A stretch of 9,206 nt of DNA from Bacillota bacterium. Lineage in GTDB: Bacteria; Bacillota; Clostridia; Christensenellales; UBA1242. The DNA is taken from contig WQZR01000042.1 in NCBI GenBank assembly GCA_009780625.1, positions 1 to 9,206 on the forward strand, read 5' to 3'. This document shows, piece by piece, positions 1 to 6,378 of this stretch; the first letter of the stretch is position 1; every line of letters begins with the position of its first letter. The notes beneath the pieces were generated by a model. It saw only the letters and a list, made by a program, of their open reading frames with translations, was not told the DNA's origin and searched no databases. The translations under genes were made by a program, and so were the position numbers.

Positions 1-201
1 GCAAGAGGGCAAGCATCTGATATAAAAATTGCGGCTGAAAGAATTCTTAAAACAAAGGAAACACTAAATAAAATTCTAGCTGAAAATTCTGGACAAAAGA
101 TTGAGAAAGTTGAAAAAGACACAGACAGAGATACTTTCCTTTCTGCAGAAGAAGCAAAGAAATATGGCTTGATTGATAAGGTCTACGCAAAACGCTCATA
201 A
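1..201 (+). CDS. clpP: ATP-dependent Clp protease proteolytic subunit ClpP (3' end)
   Basis: This is the last 66 codons of a gene cut by the left window edge, ending in TAA. The translation begins ARGQASDIKIAAERILKTKE and continues through KDTDRDTFLSAEEAKKYG to a C-terminal KRS. It matches the C-terminal third of ClpP, the serine peptidase whose tetradecamer degrades proteins delivered by ClpX or ClpC in the cytoplasm. The last Asp of DTDRD (fragment residue 44, around base 130) aligns with the catalytic triad Asp, Asp172 in Staphylococcus aureus ClpP. The catalytic Ser and His lie upstream of the window. clpX starts 30 bp downstream in the same direction, the usual clpP-clpX operon order, and I see no terminator between them. 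The identification is secure; only the N-terminal part is missing. Confidence 0.96.
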   Translation, partial: ARGQASDIKIAAERILKTKETLNKILAENSGQKIEKVEKDTDRDTFLSAEEAKKYGLIDKVYAKRS

Positions 202-231
202 TATCTCAGTCATAGAACTTTAGGAGGGAAT

Positions 232-1722
232 ATGAAAAACGAACATGAAGTAATCTGCGATTTTTGTAATCGTAAACAAGCACCATCTAGAAAACTGATT
301 GCAAACCCAAGTGGGAGTGTTTTTATCTGCAAAGAGTGCGTTTCAATTTGCACATCTATGCTTAGAGAAGAAAAGCAGTTTAAAAAGTTTGAAGACGTGG
401 CACTTTCTGTTCCTCAAGAGATTAAGGCAAGGCTTGACGAATATATCATTGGGCAAGACGAAGCAAAGAAAATTCTTGCAGTTGCGGTGTATAACCATTA
501 TAAAAGAATCAACTTCAACAACAAGATTCTAAAAAGAGAACAAGACGCTCATTTGAAGAAGCGTCAACTTGCAATGGGCATGAAGAATGAACTAGACGAC
601 CTTTTTGGTGATGCAATTGAAAAGAACGTGATTTATCTAGAAGATGAGAAGGCTGCAAAAGAAAAGAAACTTGCTGAAGCTGTGGTTGAAGATGACGGTG
701 TTGAACTTGAAAAAAGCAACATTCTGATGATTGGACCTACTGGAAGCGGAAAGACACTTATTGCAAGAACTCTTGCAAAGATTTTGAATGTTCCGTTTGC
801 AACAGCAGACGCAACAACGTTGACAGAAGCAGGCTATGTTGGGGAGGACGTTGAAAACGTTCTTGTGAAACTTCTTCAGGCTGCAGATTTTGATGTGGCA
901 AAAGCAGAACGCGGAATTGTTTATATAGATGAGATTGACAAAATTTCAAGAAAAGGTGAGTCTAAGAGTTTAACCAGAGACGTTTCTGGAGAAGGTGTGC
1001 AGCAAGCACTTCTAAAAATTTTGGAAGGAACAGTTGCAGGTGTTCCACCGCAAGGCGGAAGAAAGCACCCACAACAAGAATTGATTTACATAAACACGCA
1101 AAACATTTTGTTTATTTGCGGAGGTGCGTTCGTTGGTCTAGACAAGTTGATTGACAAGCGTGTTTCAGACAAGAGCTTTGGCTTTGGTGCTGAGATTAAA
1201 ACAAAAGGCGAAAACAAGATTGGGGAGACCATAAAAAAGGTTACACCTGAGGACTTGCATAAGTTTGGGCTTATTCCAGAATTTATTGGAAGACTTCCAG
1301 TTGTTGCAACACTTAATGATTTAGACGAAGAAGCGCTTGTTTCAATTTTGACAAAACCGAAAAACGCACTTGTGAAGCAATATGAAAAAATGTTTAAGAT
1401 GGACAACGTTGATTTGATTATCACAGAAGGTGCAGTCAAGTCCGTTGCAAAGAAAGCGATTGAGCTTAAAACCGGGGCAAGAGGGCTTAGAACAATTTTG
1501 GAAGAGAAGTTGATGAACACAATGTTCAACTCGCCAAGTGATAAGCAAATTACAAGCATTGAAATTGATGAGGCTGTGATTGACTCGGCAAAGGCACCAA
1601 AGGTGATTAAAACAAAACTAGTCAAAAAGACGGTTGCAAAACCACCAGCAGCAAAGAAAACAACGGAAATAAAAAAAGTTGAGAATGAACCAGAGAAGAA
1701 CAAAAAATCAAACATGGCTTAA
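232..1722 (+). CDS. clpX: ATP-dependent Clp protease ATP-binding subunit ClpX, with a large insertion
   Basis: AAA+ unfoldase that recognises tagged substrates and threads them into ClpP. An ATG lies 3 nt after a strong Shine-Dalgarno stretch (TAGGAGGG, 222-228). Domains in order: N-terminal zinc-binding domain with Cys9, Cys12, Cys33 and Cys36; AAA+ large domain with Walker A GPTGSGKT (168-175), pore loop GYVG (201-204), Walker B ending DEID (233-236), RKH loop (277-279), arginine finger in EFIGR (around 354); sensor 2 GARGLR (415-420) in the small domain. At 496 residues it is about 70 longer than E. coli ClpX (424). The extra length is a charged, probably helical insertion of about 55 residues (roughly 93-156) just before Walker A, and a Lys-rich tail (about 459-496). 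The ClpP-docking loop reads FGF (316-318) rather than the usual IGF. It follows clpP, probably as one transcript, and the stop codon sits inside the terminator loop. The family is certain; the role of the insertion is unknown. Confidence 0.97.
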   Translation: MKNEHEVICDFCNRKQAPSRKLIANPSGSVFICKECVSICTSMLREEKQFKKFEDVALSVPQEIKARLDEYIIGQDEAKKILAVAVYNHYKRINFNNKILKREQDAHLKKRQLAMGMKNELDDLFGDAIEKNVIYLEDEKAAKEKKLAEAVVEDDGVELEKSNILMIGPTGSGKTLIARTLAKILNVPFATADATTLTEAGYVGEDVENVLVKLLQAADFDVAKAERGIVYIDEIDKISRKGESKSLTRDVSGEGVQQALLKILEGTVAGVPPQGGRKHPQQELIYINTQNILFICGGAFVGLDKLIDKRVSDKSFGFGAEIKTKGENKIGETIKKVTPEDLHKFGLIPEFIGRLPVVATLNDLDEEALVSILTKPKNALVKQYEKMFKMDNVDLIITEGAVKSVAKKAIELKTGARGLRTILEEKLMNTMFNSPSDKQITSIEIDEAVIDSAKAPKVIKTKLVKKTVAKPPAAKKTTEIKKVENEPEKNKKSNMA

Positions 1723-1735
1723 GCCGTGTTTTTTT
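1712..1735 (+). terminator. Rho-independent terminator of clpP-clpX
   Basis: The stem ACATGGC pairs with GCCGTGT (one G-U pair) around the loop TTAA and is followed by a run of seven T. The clpX stop codon TAA (1720-1722) forms part of the loop, so the 5' arm of the hairpin is coding sequence. Confidence 0.75.
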
Positions 1736-1772
1736 ATTATGTCAAAACAAAAAGATTATTTTCTATTTTCTC

Positions 1773-1836
1773 AAAAAAGAGCGAACTCGCATCTGATGAA
1801 TTTTTTAGTTGCGATGCTCAAACACACTCTTTTTTT
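1773..1836. terminator. Possible bidirectional terminator between clpX and murA
   Basis: AAAAAAGAG (1773-1781) is complementary to CTCTTTTTT (1827-1835), and inside it GCATC (about 1789-1793) pairs with GATGC (about 1813-1817). An internal loop of 7-9 nt separates the two helices. A T-run leaves the hairpin on both strands, which fits termination of convergent transcripts from clpX and murA. The internal loop makes it weaker than the clpX terminator, so this is tentative. Confidence 0.4.
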
Positions 1837-1868
1837 CTAAAACCAGAAAACAACATTTTTGTTTTTGA

Positions 1869-3164
1869 TTAAACTTTTACTCTTTTAATACTTGTTCCAA
1901 GTTTATTTAACTCTTCTTCAATTTTGTAGTAGCCTCTGTCGATATGGTGAATGTCGCGTATTATTGTTATTCCGCTTGTGGTGAGGGCTGCAAGAACAAG
2001 TGAAGCTCCGCCTCGCAAATCTTCTGCAACAACCGAAGTTGGGGTTAGTTTTTTCACGCCTGTGATGATTGCTTTGTTCTCTTGCAGTTCAATCTTTGCG
2101 CCCATTTTTCTAAGTTCTGGAACGTATTTAAAACGCGCTTCAAACAGGTTTTCAGAAATTGTGCTTGTGCCGCTGGAGATGCTTAGAAGTGCAACGGTTT
2201 GGGCTTGCAAGTCTGTTGGAAAACCTGGAAATGGTGCGGTTGAAATTGAGATGTTTTTTGCAGTTAAGGGCTTTGTTCTCTCTATGGTAATTATGTTGTT
2301 GTGAGGTTTAACTTCGCAGCCTAAGTCTTCTAGAAGCGTCAGGAGAGGCTCAAGATGTGTTTTTGGCACTCCAACGGTTTGCACACTTCCGTCCGCCATA
2401 GCGCCTGCAATCAGATACGTTCCTGCAACAATTCTGTCTTTAATTGGTGAATAGGTTATGCCGTTTAATTTGTCTACGCCGTTCACCATAATCGTGTCGG
2501 TTCCTGCACCTAAAATCTTTGCACCTGCTTTGTTTAGAAAGTCTGCAACGTCTTCAATTTCTGGTTCTTTTGCACAGTTTTTGATTGTGGTTTTACCCAA
2601 AGATTTTGCAGCAAGTGTGATTGCATTTATGGTTGCGCCAACGGAGGCAAATGGGAGTTCAATAGTTGTAGGGGTCGCATCACTATGCGACCCAGGGCTG
2701 CATGGTGATGCAGCCCCTACACGTCTATCTGTTACAGTAACAACTGCACCCATCTTTTTAAGAATTTCCACGTGAAAATCTATTGGGCGTTTTCCAATGC
2801 TGCAGCCACCTGGAAGGGGCAAAGAAACTTCGCCAAATCTTGAAAGCAGGGGAGAAAGCAGAAAGATGCTGCTTCTAATTTTTCTTGCAGAATCGTTTAG
2901 AACATGCCCACTTTTTATGCCGCTGGAATCTATTGTCAGGGTTCCGTTTTTTCTGTGTGTGATGTTTGCACCAATGTCTTTAAGAATGGCAAGCAACTCT
3001 TTGATGTCCACAATTTTTGGAACATCTCTAAGAACAGTTTTTCCATCAAGAAGAACTGAAGCACAAATTATTGGCAGACAAGCGTTTTTTGCAGCGGGAA
3101 TATTGATTTTTCCATTTAGGGGATTCTTTTTGGAAATCATCAAAACTTCATCTTTTGTATTCAT
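1869..3164 (-). CDS. murA: UDP-N-acetylglucosamine 1-carboxyvinyltransferase MurA
   Basis: Cytoplasmic enzyme of the first committed peptidoglycan step: it transfers enolpyruvate from PEP to UDP-GlcNAc. The 431-residue protein has the EPSP-synthase-like double fold. Visible active-site features are the AKN motif (Lys26-Asn27, like Lys22-Asn23 of E. coli), LPGGCSIGKRP with catalytic Cys121 and Arg126, FPTDLQAQ with Asp318 (E. coli Asp305), and IDRGYY near 408-413. Cys rather than Asp at the active site predicts fosfomycin sensitivity by known MurA chemistry. The first ATG (3164) was chosen because the first beta strand (EVLMI) aligns with DKFRV of E. coli MurA; starting at Met9 would cut it. 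No clear Shine-Dalgarno precedes it. Residues about 149-166 (VGAASP to ATPT) are encoded by a 55-bp palindromic repeat, and this segment (MGA to SVGAT) is about six residues longer than in E. coli. The gene converges on clpX and diverges from the ftsQ-like gene. Confidence 0.96.
   Translation of the reverse strand: MNTKDEVLMISKKNPLNGKINIPAAKNACLPIICASVLLDGKTVLRDVPKIVDIKELLAILKDIGANITHRKNGTLTIDSSGIKSGHVLNDSARKIRSSIFLLSPLLSRFGEVSLPLPGGCSIGKRPIDFHVEILKKMGAVVTVTDRRVGAASPCSPGSHSDATPTTIELPFASVGATINAITLAAKSLGKTTIKNCAKEPEIEDVADFLNKAGAKILGAGTDTIMVNGVDKLNGITYSPIKDRIVAGTYLIAGAMADGSVQTVGVPKTHLEPLLTLLEDLGCEVKPHNNIITIERTKPLTAKNISISTAPFPGFPTDLQAQTVALLSISSGTSTISENLFEARFKYVPELRKMGAKIELQENKAIITGVKKLTPTSVVAEDLRGGASLVLAALTTSGITIIRDIHHIDRGYYKIEEELNKLGTSIKRVKV
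2667..2721. repeat. 55-bp double-hairpin palindromic repeat inside murA
   Basis: TGTAGGGGTCGCATCAC (2667-2683) and GTGATGCAGCCCCTACA (2705-2721) are inverted repeats matching at 15 of 17 positions. Within them sit two perfect hairpins with 9-bp stems and 4-nt loops: GGGTCGCAT/ATGCGACCC (2672-2693) and GGGCTGCAT/ATGCAGCCC (2695-2716). The element is more G/C-rich than the surrounding gene. It is read in frame on the murA strand, encoding about 18 small or polar residues. The architecture resembles dispersed REP/MITE-type palindromes, and insertion in a coding frame recalls the Rickettsia palindromic elements. Only one copy is in this window, so dispersal is inferred. Confidence 0.85.
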
Positions 3165-3205
3165 ACATCAGTCTATGCCCAAAGTTTTTTATGGTGTTAA
3201 TTTGT

Positions 3206-3236
3206 TTAACAAAATTCGATATATATATGGTAAAAT
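3206..3236 (+). promoter_or_regulatory. Putative promoter of the ftsQ-like gene (extended -10)
   Basis: TGGTAAAAT (3228-3236) fits an extended -10 box (TGn plus TAAAAT, 5 of 6). TTAACA (3206-3211) resembles a -35 box, but the 19-bp spacer is long. Transcription would start near 3243, only about 3 nt before the ATG. Confidence 0.4.
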
Positions 3237-3245
3237 GAGAGTAAG

Positions 3246-4031
3246 ATGAGAACGTCTGTAAAAAACAAATTAGTTATATGTGTTTCGTTATTTGTTATTG
3301 CTGCAATACTTGTTGCTGGCAGCACGCTTTTTAGTTTAAATCAAGTTAGGGTAAACGCTGGTGCAACTCCACAATTTATTTTTGCAGGGCTTACAGTAAA
3401 CGGACAAGAAATCACAACAAATGCACAGTTTAATCAATTTGTTGTAGAACAGAGTGGACTAGAGAAGGGAAGAAACGTTCTGACACTCGACACAGAAACT
3501 GCAAGAGAGATGGTTGAGCGTTCAGTTCCAAGAGCAAGAGTGACAAGCGTTATGCATGTTTTCCCAAATCATATTGAAATCAGAATTCAAGAAAGAGCAC
3601 CAAGATATTTCTTTGAAAGAAACGGTGTTTTCTATGTGTTAGACAGAGACCTTAAAGTTATAGACAACAGTGCAACAAACAGAGCAGATTTACCTCTTGA
3701 AATCAGAAACAGCAAAGAAGTTAATTTCACAACTCCTCCAACATCGCTTCTTTCAAGAGAACTTCCAAATCAACCGCTAAGAAATCTTACTCAAGCGTTT
3801 TTTGAGTTCGGTTTTGAAAACGAAATTGTAAGCGACCGCTTTGCAATGGAAGTTTACGGAACGAGAGTTATTGTGAGAACAGGAAAAACAGAAATTGTGT
3901 TTTTAGACATAAGCCAAAATGTGAGACATCAAGTTTCTCAAATTGTTGGTTTCCATGCTGAGGAAAACATTCCAACACGTGTTGCAATAGACATCAACGG
4001 GGTCATTAATAGGAACGTAGGTCAAGTCTAG
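3246..4031 (+). CDS. ftsQ: FtsQ/DivIB-type cell division protein
   Basis: A 261-residue bitopic membrane protein that fits FtsQ/DivIB, which links FtsB/FtsL (DivIC/FtsL) and septal peptidoglycan synthases in the divisome. A short basic cytoplasmic tail (MRTSVKNK) is followed by one transmembrane helix (about 9-30). A POTRA-like domain (about 31-118) follows, with the family's pattern GLEKGRNVLTLDT (71-83) and VFPNHIEIRIQERAP (105-119). Then come the NGVFYVLDRDLKVID signature (126-140) and a beta domain to the end. The length is normal for the family. It ends in TAG. The start ATG lies about 9 nt after a -10-like box with no Shine-Dalgarno site, so translation may be leaderless. It is divergent from murA, a partner often found in the same dcw cluster. 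The PHP gene begins 24 bp downstream and is probably co-transcribed. Family-level confidence is high; DivIB versus FtsQ is only nomenclature. Confidence 0.82.
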   Translation: MRTSVKNKLVICVSLFVIAAILVAGSTLFSLNQVRVNAGATPQFIFAGLTVNGQEITTNAQFNQFVVEQSGLEKGRNVLTLDTETAREMVERSVPRARVTSVMHVFPNHIEIRIQERAPRYFFERNGVFYVLDRDLKVIDNSATNRADLPLEIRNSKEVNFTTPPTSLLSRELPNQPLRNLTQAFFEFGFENEIVSDRFAMEVYGTRVIVRTGKTEIVFLDISQNVRHQVSQIVGFHAEENIPTRVAIDINGVINRNVGQV

Positions 4032-4055
4032 GGGTCAATAAAGGGGAAATTCTTT

Positions 4056-4895
4056 ATGGTCAATATGCATAACCACACAAGACACAGCGATGGTTCGTAT
4101 TCCACTAGAGAAGTTCTAGAAATTATGGAGCGACAAGGTTTTGAGGTCATCAGCATCACAGACCATAACTCTGTTGACGCCTACAAAGATTTGCTTGATT
4201 CAAAAGTTAGAAGTGCATTTTCAGGAAAGATTGTTGTTGGAACCGAGTTCTATGCTCAAATTGAAGGCTTCTGTGTGGAGTTTTTATTTTATGATTTCGA
4301 TTTAAAACAAGCCAACAGACATTTTTGGGAAGGAAGTTTCCAGTGTTATAAAGACATTTTGGAGTTTTATGAATTCCTTAAAAAAAGAACAAGGCAAAAG
4401 CTTGCATCATTTGGTGTTGTTATAAACAAAACATCACTCAATGACATACGAAACGAAATTGCAGACCGCGCAGATGAAATCACGCAAAAGATGGGGTATA
4501 AGTTTAACGCAGAAGATGATATTTGGAAAGACCACATTCTAAATCCAGACAGCCCGCTTGCAATTGATTTTTCGAAGGTTTTGATGGACGGCTTTGAACT
4601 TATTGAACTTATGCGAGGGATTGGTGCAAAAGTTATTTTGGCACACCCTGCAAGAATAATCAAAAAAGACTGGTATATCATCGACAAAGTTAAAAACCTG
4701 ATTGATGGAATTGAGTGCTATCACTCGGAGCACACAGAAGAATATGCAAAAAAACTTGTGGAATATTGTCGCTCTCACGATTTGACTGTTGTTGGTGGGT
4801 CGGACTTTCACGAAGACATGCAAAAGTTGGAGTTTTATGGAAGAGATAAACTCACGGGCGAAGATGTTCTAAAAAACTTTAAGAAACTAGTCTAA
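4056..4895 (+). CDS. PHP-domain metal-dependent phosphoesterase (RNase AM/TrpH-like)
   Basis: A 279-residue cytoplasmic protein of the polymerase-and-histidinol-phosphatase (PHP) superfamily. The expected metal-binding residues appear in order: HNH (His5, His7) with Asp12 in HSDGSYS, TDHNS (His37), GTEF (Glu64), AHPAR (His197) and GGSDFH (Asp250, His252); His160 may be a further ligand. The motif order and a helical insertion between Glu64 and His197 resemble YciV/TrpH (RNase AM), a 5'-3' exonuclease and phosphatase acting on short RNA and nucleotides. Substrate cannot be fixed from sequence, and histidinol phosphatase or another PHP activity is possible. AGGGG (4042-4046) provides a ribosome-binding site 9 nt before the ATG. 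The short spacing suggests it shares a transcript with the ftsQ-like gene. Its stop TAA overlaps by 4 nt the stop of the convergent GNAT gene. Confidence 0.85.
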   Translation: MVNMHNHTRHSDGSYSTREVLEIMERQGFEVISITDHNSVDAYKDLLDSKVRSAFSGKIVVGTEFYAQIEGFCVEFLFYDFDLKQANRHFWEGSFQCYKDILEFYEFLKKRTRQKLASFGVVINKTSLNDIRNEIADRADEITQKMGYKFNAEDDIWKDHILNPDSPLAIDFSKVLMDGFELIELMRGIGAKVILAHPARIIKKDWYIIDKVKNLIDGIECYHSEHTEEYAKKLVEYCRSHDLTVVGGSDFHEDMQKLEFYGRDKLTGEDVLKNFKKLV

Positions 4896-5425
4896 TTAAA
4901 AAATGTTTTGGCAAATTCTTTTTTGTATGTCTTAGAGTCGGATAATTCTTGTTTAACAATATATTTGGCTGAAGGCTTGAAAAAGCCTTTTGTGAAAATT
5001 TCTCCCGTCCAAACATAGCCGCTTGAACGAGCACAGCGTGACGAAAACTCGTTGTCTGTTGCGATATATAGCGATGGAGTTTTGTTTTTTGAAAGCATGT
5101 CGTATGTCAGTCTTTGAAGCGCTTCTTTTGCAAAGCCTTTGTTTTGATGTTTTTCAACAATTGAGTATGAAATCGAGTCATCCCATTTAACCGACATTTC
5201 GCCAATAAGAACTGATTTAAGGTGTCTTGCGTTTTCCCAAAGGTGCATAATCTCGCTGTTTGCAAGCCCAGAAAGAATGTAACTTCTTGTGTCTCGTATG
5301 CAGTTTGCTGCAATAACTTCACTAAACTCGAAAGCCGCTCTGTCAAAAATTAGTTTTGGAGAATCGTCGTTTGCACTTGGAATTTCGAGTATGGCAAGGC
5401 GTTTTGATTTTAAAACTGTTTCCAT
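4892..5425 (-). CDS. GNAT-family N-acetyltransferase (RimJ/RimL-like), paralogue 1
   Basis: A 177-residue protein with the Gcn5-related acetyltransferase layout. It has an N-terminal strand LKSKRLAIL typical of Acetyltransf_3 members. The acetyl-CoA binding motif A is SIVEKHQNKGFAKEAL (88-103), with Gln94, Gly97 and Ala99 in the Q/R-x-x-G-x-G/A position. NEFSSRCARSSGYVWTG (125-141) matches the typical N-x-x-S-x-x-x-x-x-x-x-G-F/Y segment. It would transfer acetyl from acetyl-CoA to an amine, but the acceptor is unknown. It ends in TAG and overlaps the PHP gene tail to tail by 4 nt. There is no Shine-Dalgarno site. The upstream sequence matches that of the second GNAT gene (6359-6703), with a -35-like TTGACT at the same distance from the ATG. 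It diverges from the ATP-grasp gene. Confidence 0.82.
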   Translation of the reverse strand: METVLKSKRLAILEIPSANDDSPKLIFDRAAFEFSEVIAANCIRDTRSYILSGLANSEIMHLWENARHLKSVLIGEMSVKWDDSISYSIVEKHQNKGFAKEALQRLTYDMLSKNKTPSLYIATDNEFSSRCARSSGYVWTGEIFTKGFFKPSAKYIVKQELSDSKTYKKEFAKTFFN

Positions 5426-5432
5426 ATGCTAA

Positions 5433-5461
5433 AGGGTAGCACTAAACTGTGTCAAAGTCAA
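5433..5461 (-). promoter_or_regulatory. Putative promoter of GNAT paralogue 1
   Basis: Reading the minus strand, TTGACT (5456-5461) is followed 17 bp later by TACCCT (5433-5438), a poor -10 box, and the ATG begins 7 nt further on. Support comes from the same spacing and shared AATATTGACTTT and GTGCTA blocks upstream of GNAT paralogue 2. Confidence 0.35.
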
Positions 5462-5464
5462 TAT

Positions 5465-5492
5465 TTGACAAAACTAATAGGTGTGGTATAAT
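5465..5492 (+). promoter_or_regulatory. Consensus sigmaA promoter of the ATP-grasp gene
   Basis: Perfect TTGACA (5465-5470), a 16-bp spacer and perfect TATAAT (5487-5492), preceded by TGG as an extended -10. Transcription should start near 5499, just ahead of the Shine-Dalgarno site. The -35 lies 3 bp from the minus-strand GNAT -35. Confidence 0.85.
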
Positions 5493-5503
5493 GTTTCATC
5501 AAA

Positions 5504-5509
5504 AGAGGT
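5504..5509 (+). promoter_or_regulatory. Ribosome-binding site that fixes the ATP-grasp start at 5518
   Basis: AGAGGT lies 8 nt before ATG 5518-5520 and just downstream of the predicted transcription start. The only later in-frame start of comparable reach, GTG at 5614, has no such site, so 5518 is the natural start despite the TGA six codons later. Confidence 0.75.
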
Positions 5510-5517
5510 AAAACGAA

Positions 5518-6378
5518 ATGGACAGTTCCCCCAAATGACTGATATTTCCAAAACAAAGTGACGAAAGACATATTTTTATTGAAGCGATTAAGAGATTAGA
5601 TATAAAATGTGAAGTGCTTGTTGCAGAGCGCTTTAAAATAAAAAAAGAAAGTTTATTTTATCAGAATAAAAAAATAAAAGAAAAAGACATGCCAAGTCTT
5701 GTTTTCTTCCGTAGCAAAACGGGGCTTGAACGTGCACTTCAATTATTCTTTGAAGCGAGAGGAACACATATCATAAACACTGCAAGGTGTAATGAATTGT
5801 GTGACGACAAACTTAAAGCATATGAAATTGTGGAAAGTATTGGTGCTCCGCAGCCAAAGTTTTTGGACCCTGCAAAAACTGTGAACACGTATGAACATCT
5901 ATCTAAAGAACTAGGCGAAATTTTTATTGCGAAAAACAGGTTTGGCTATGGCGGAAGTTCTGTTTATTTGATTAAGAATAAAGAAGATTTTGCAGGTGTT
6001 GTTGACAAGCCAGATTTGGTGTATCAAGAATATATTGGCGACGACATCACCAAGGGAAAAGACATGAGAACGTTTTTGACGGGTGGGGAAGTTGTTGGGG
6101 CGATTATAAGAAAAAACGATGAAAGTTTTCTTTCAAACATTTCAACAGGTGGCTACGCAATCAACTATACTCCAACAGAAGAAGAAAAAGAAATGTCTAA
6201 AAAAATCGCCAAGGCGTTGCATGGCGAAATTATTTCTGTTGACTATCTTATCAAGAACGACGGTTCTCTGTTGTTCTGCGAAGCAAACACAGACCCAGAC
6301 TTGCTTGATATGCAAGAAAACGGTCACCCTGATATTTTTGATAAAGTAGTTTTATATATTAAACAACGGTATTTCTAA
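5518..6378 (+). CDS. RimK-like ATP-grasp ligase with an in-frame TGA at codon 7
   Basis: From ATG 5518 the frame reads MDSSPK, TGA (5536-5538), LIFPKQSDERHIFIEAIKRL and continues open to TAA, 286 codons in all. The body fits RimK-type ATP-grasp ligases, which activate a carboxylate by ATP and join it to an amine. KNRFGYGGSSVYLI (about 139-152) is the nucleotide-binding strand and glycine-rich loop. KGKDMRTFLTGGEVVGAIIRK (about 179-199) and SNISTGGYAINY are the central ATP-grasp segments. CEANTDP (Glu255, Asn257) supplies the Mg-binding Glu and Asn. The stretch before GTG 5614 has the strand-helix-strand pattern of the pre-ATP-grasp domain, so the real protein includes it. Under the standard code only a fragment starting near GTG 5614 (254 residues) could be made after the stop. 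The TGA may be a recent nonsense mutation, a sequencing error, readthrough or recoding; the sense codon may have been TGG, since related proteins often have Trp before the first strand. The substrate is unknown. Confidence 0.75.

Noticed and set aside
1086..1715. Open frame of 209 codons antisense to clpX
   Set aside because: It lies wholly within a clearly identified clpX, has low-complexity hydrophobic translation (Ser/Phe-rich) typical of the reverse strand of Lys/Glu-rich genes, and has no ribosome-binding site.
1951..2304. 117-codon plus-strand frame antisense to murA
   Set aside because: Also a shadow of murA, with no start signal and no recognisable protein pattern.
2797..3249. 150-codon plus-strand frame antisense to murA
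   Set aside because: It is a shadow of murA; the murA frame has all family motifs.
4860..4930. Terminator between the convergent PHP and GNAT 1 genes
   Set aside because: A/T-rich tracts are present but no stem of useful length with a following T-run was found.
5536..5600. Selenocysteine insertion at the in-frame TGA
   Set aside because: No convincing bacterial SECIS-type hairpin follows the TGA, and ATP-grasp ligases are not known selenoproteins.
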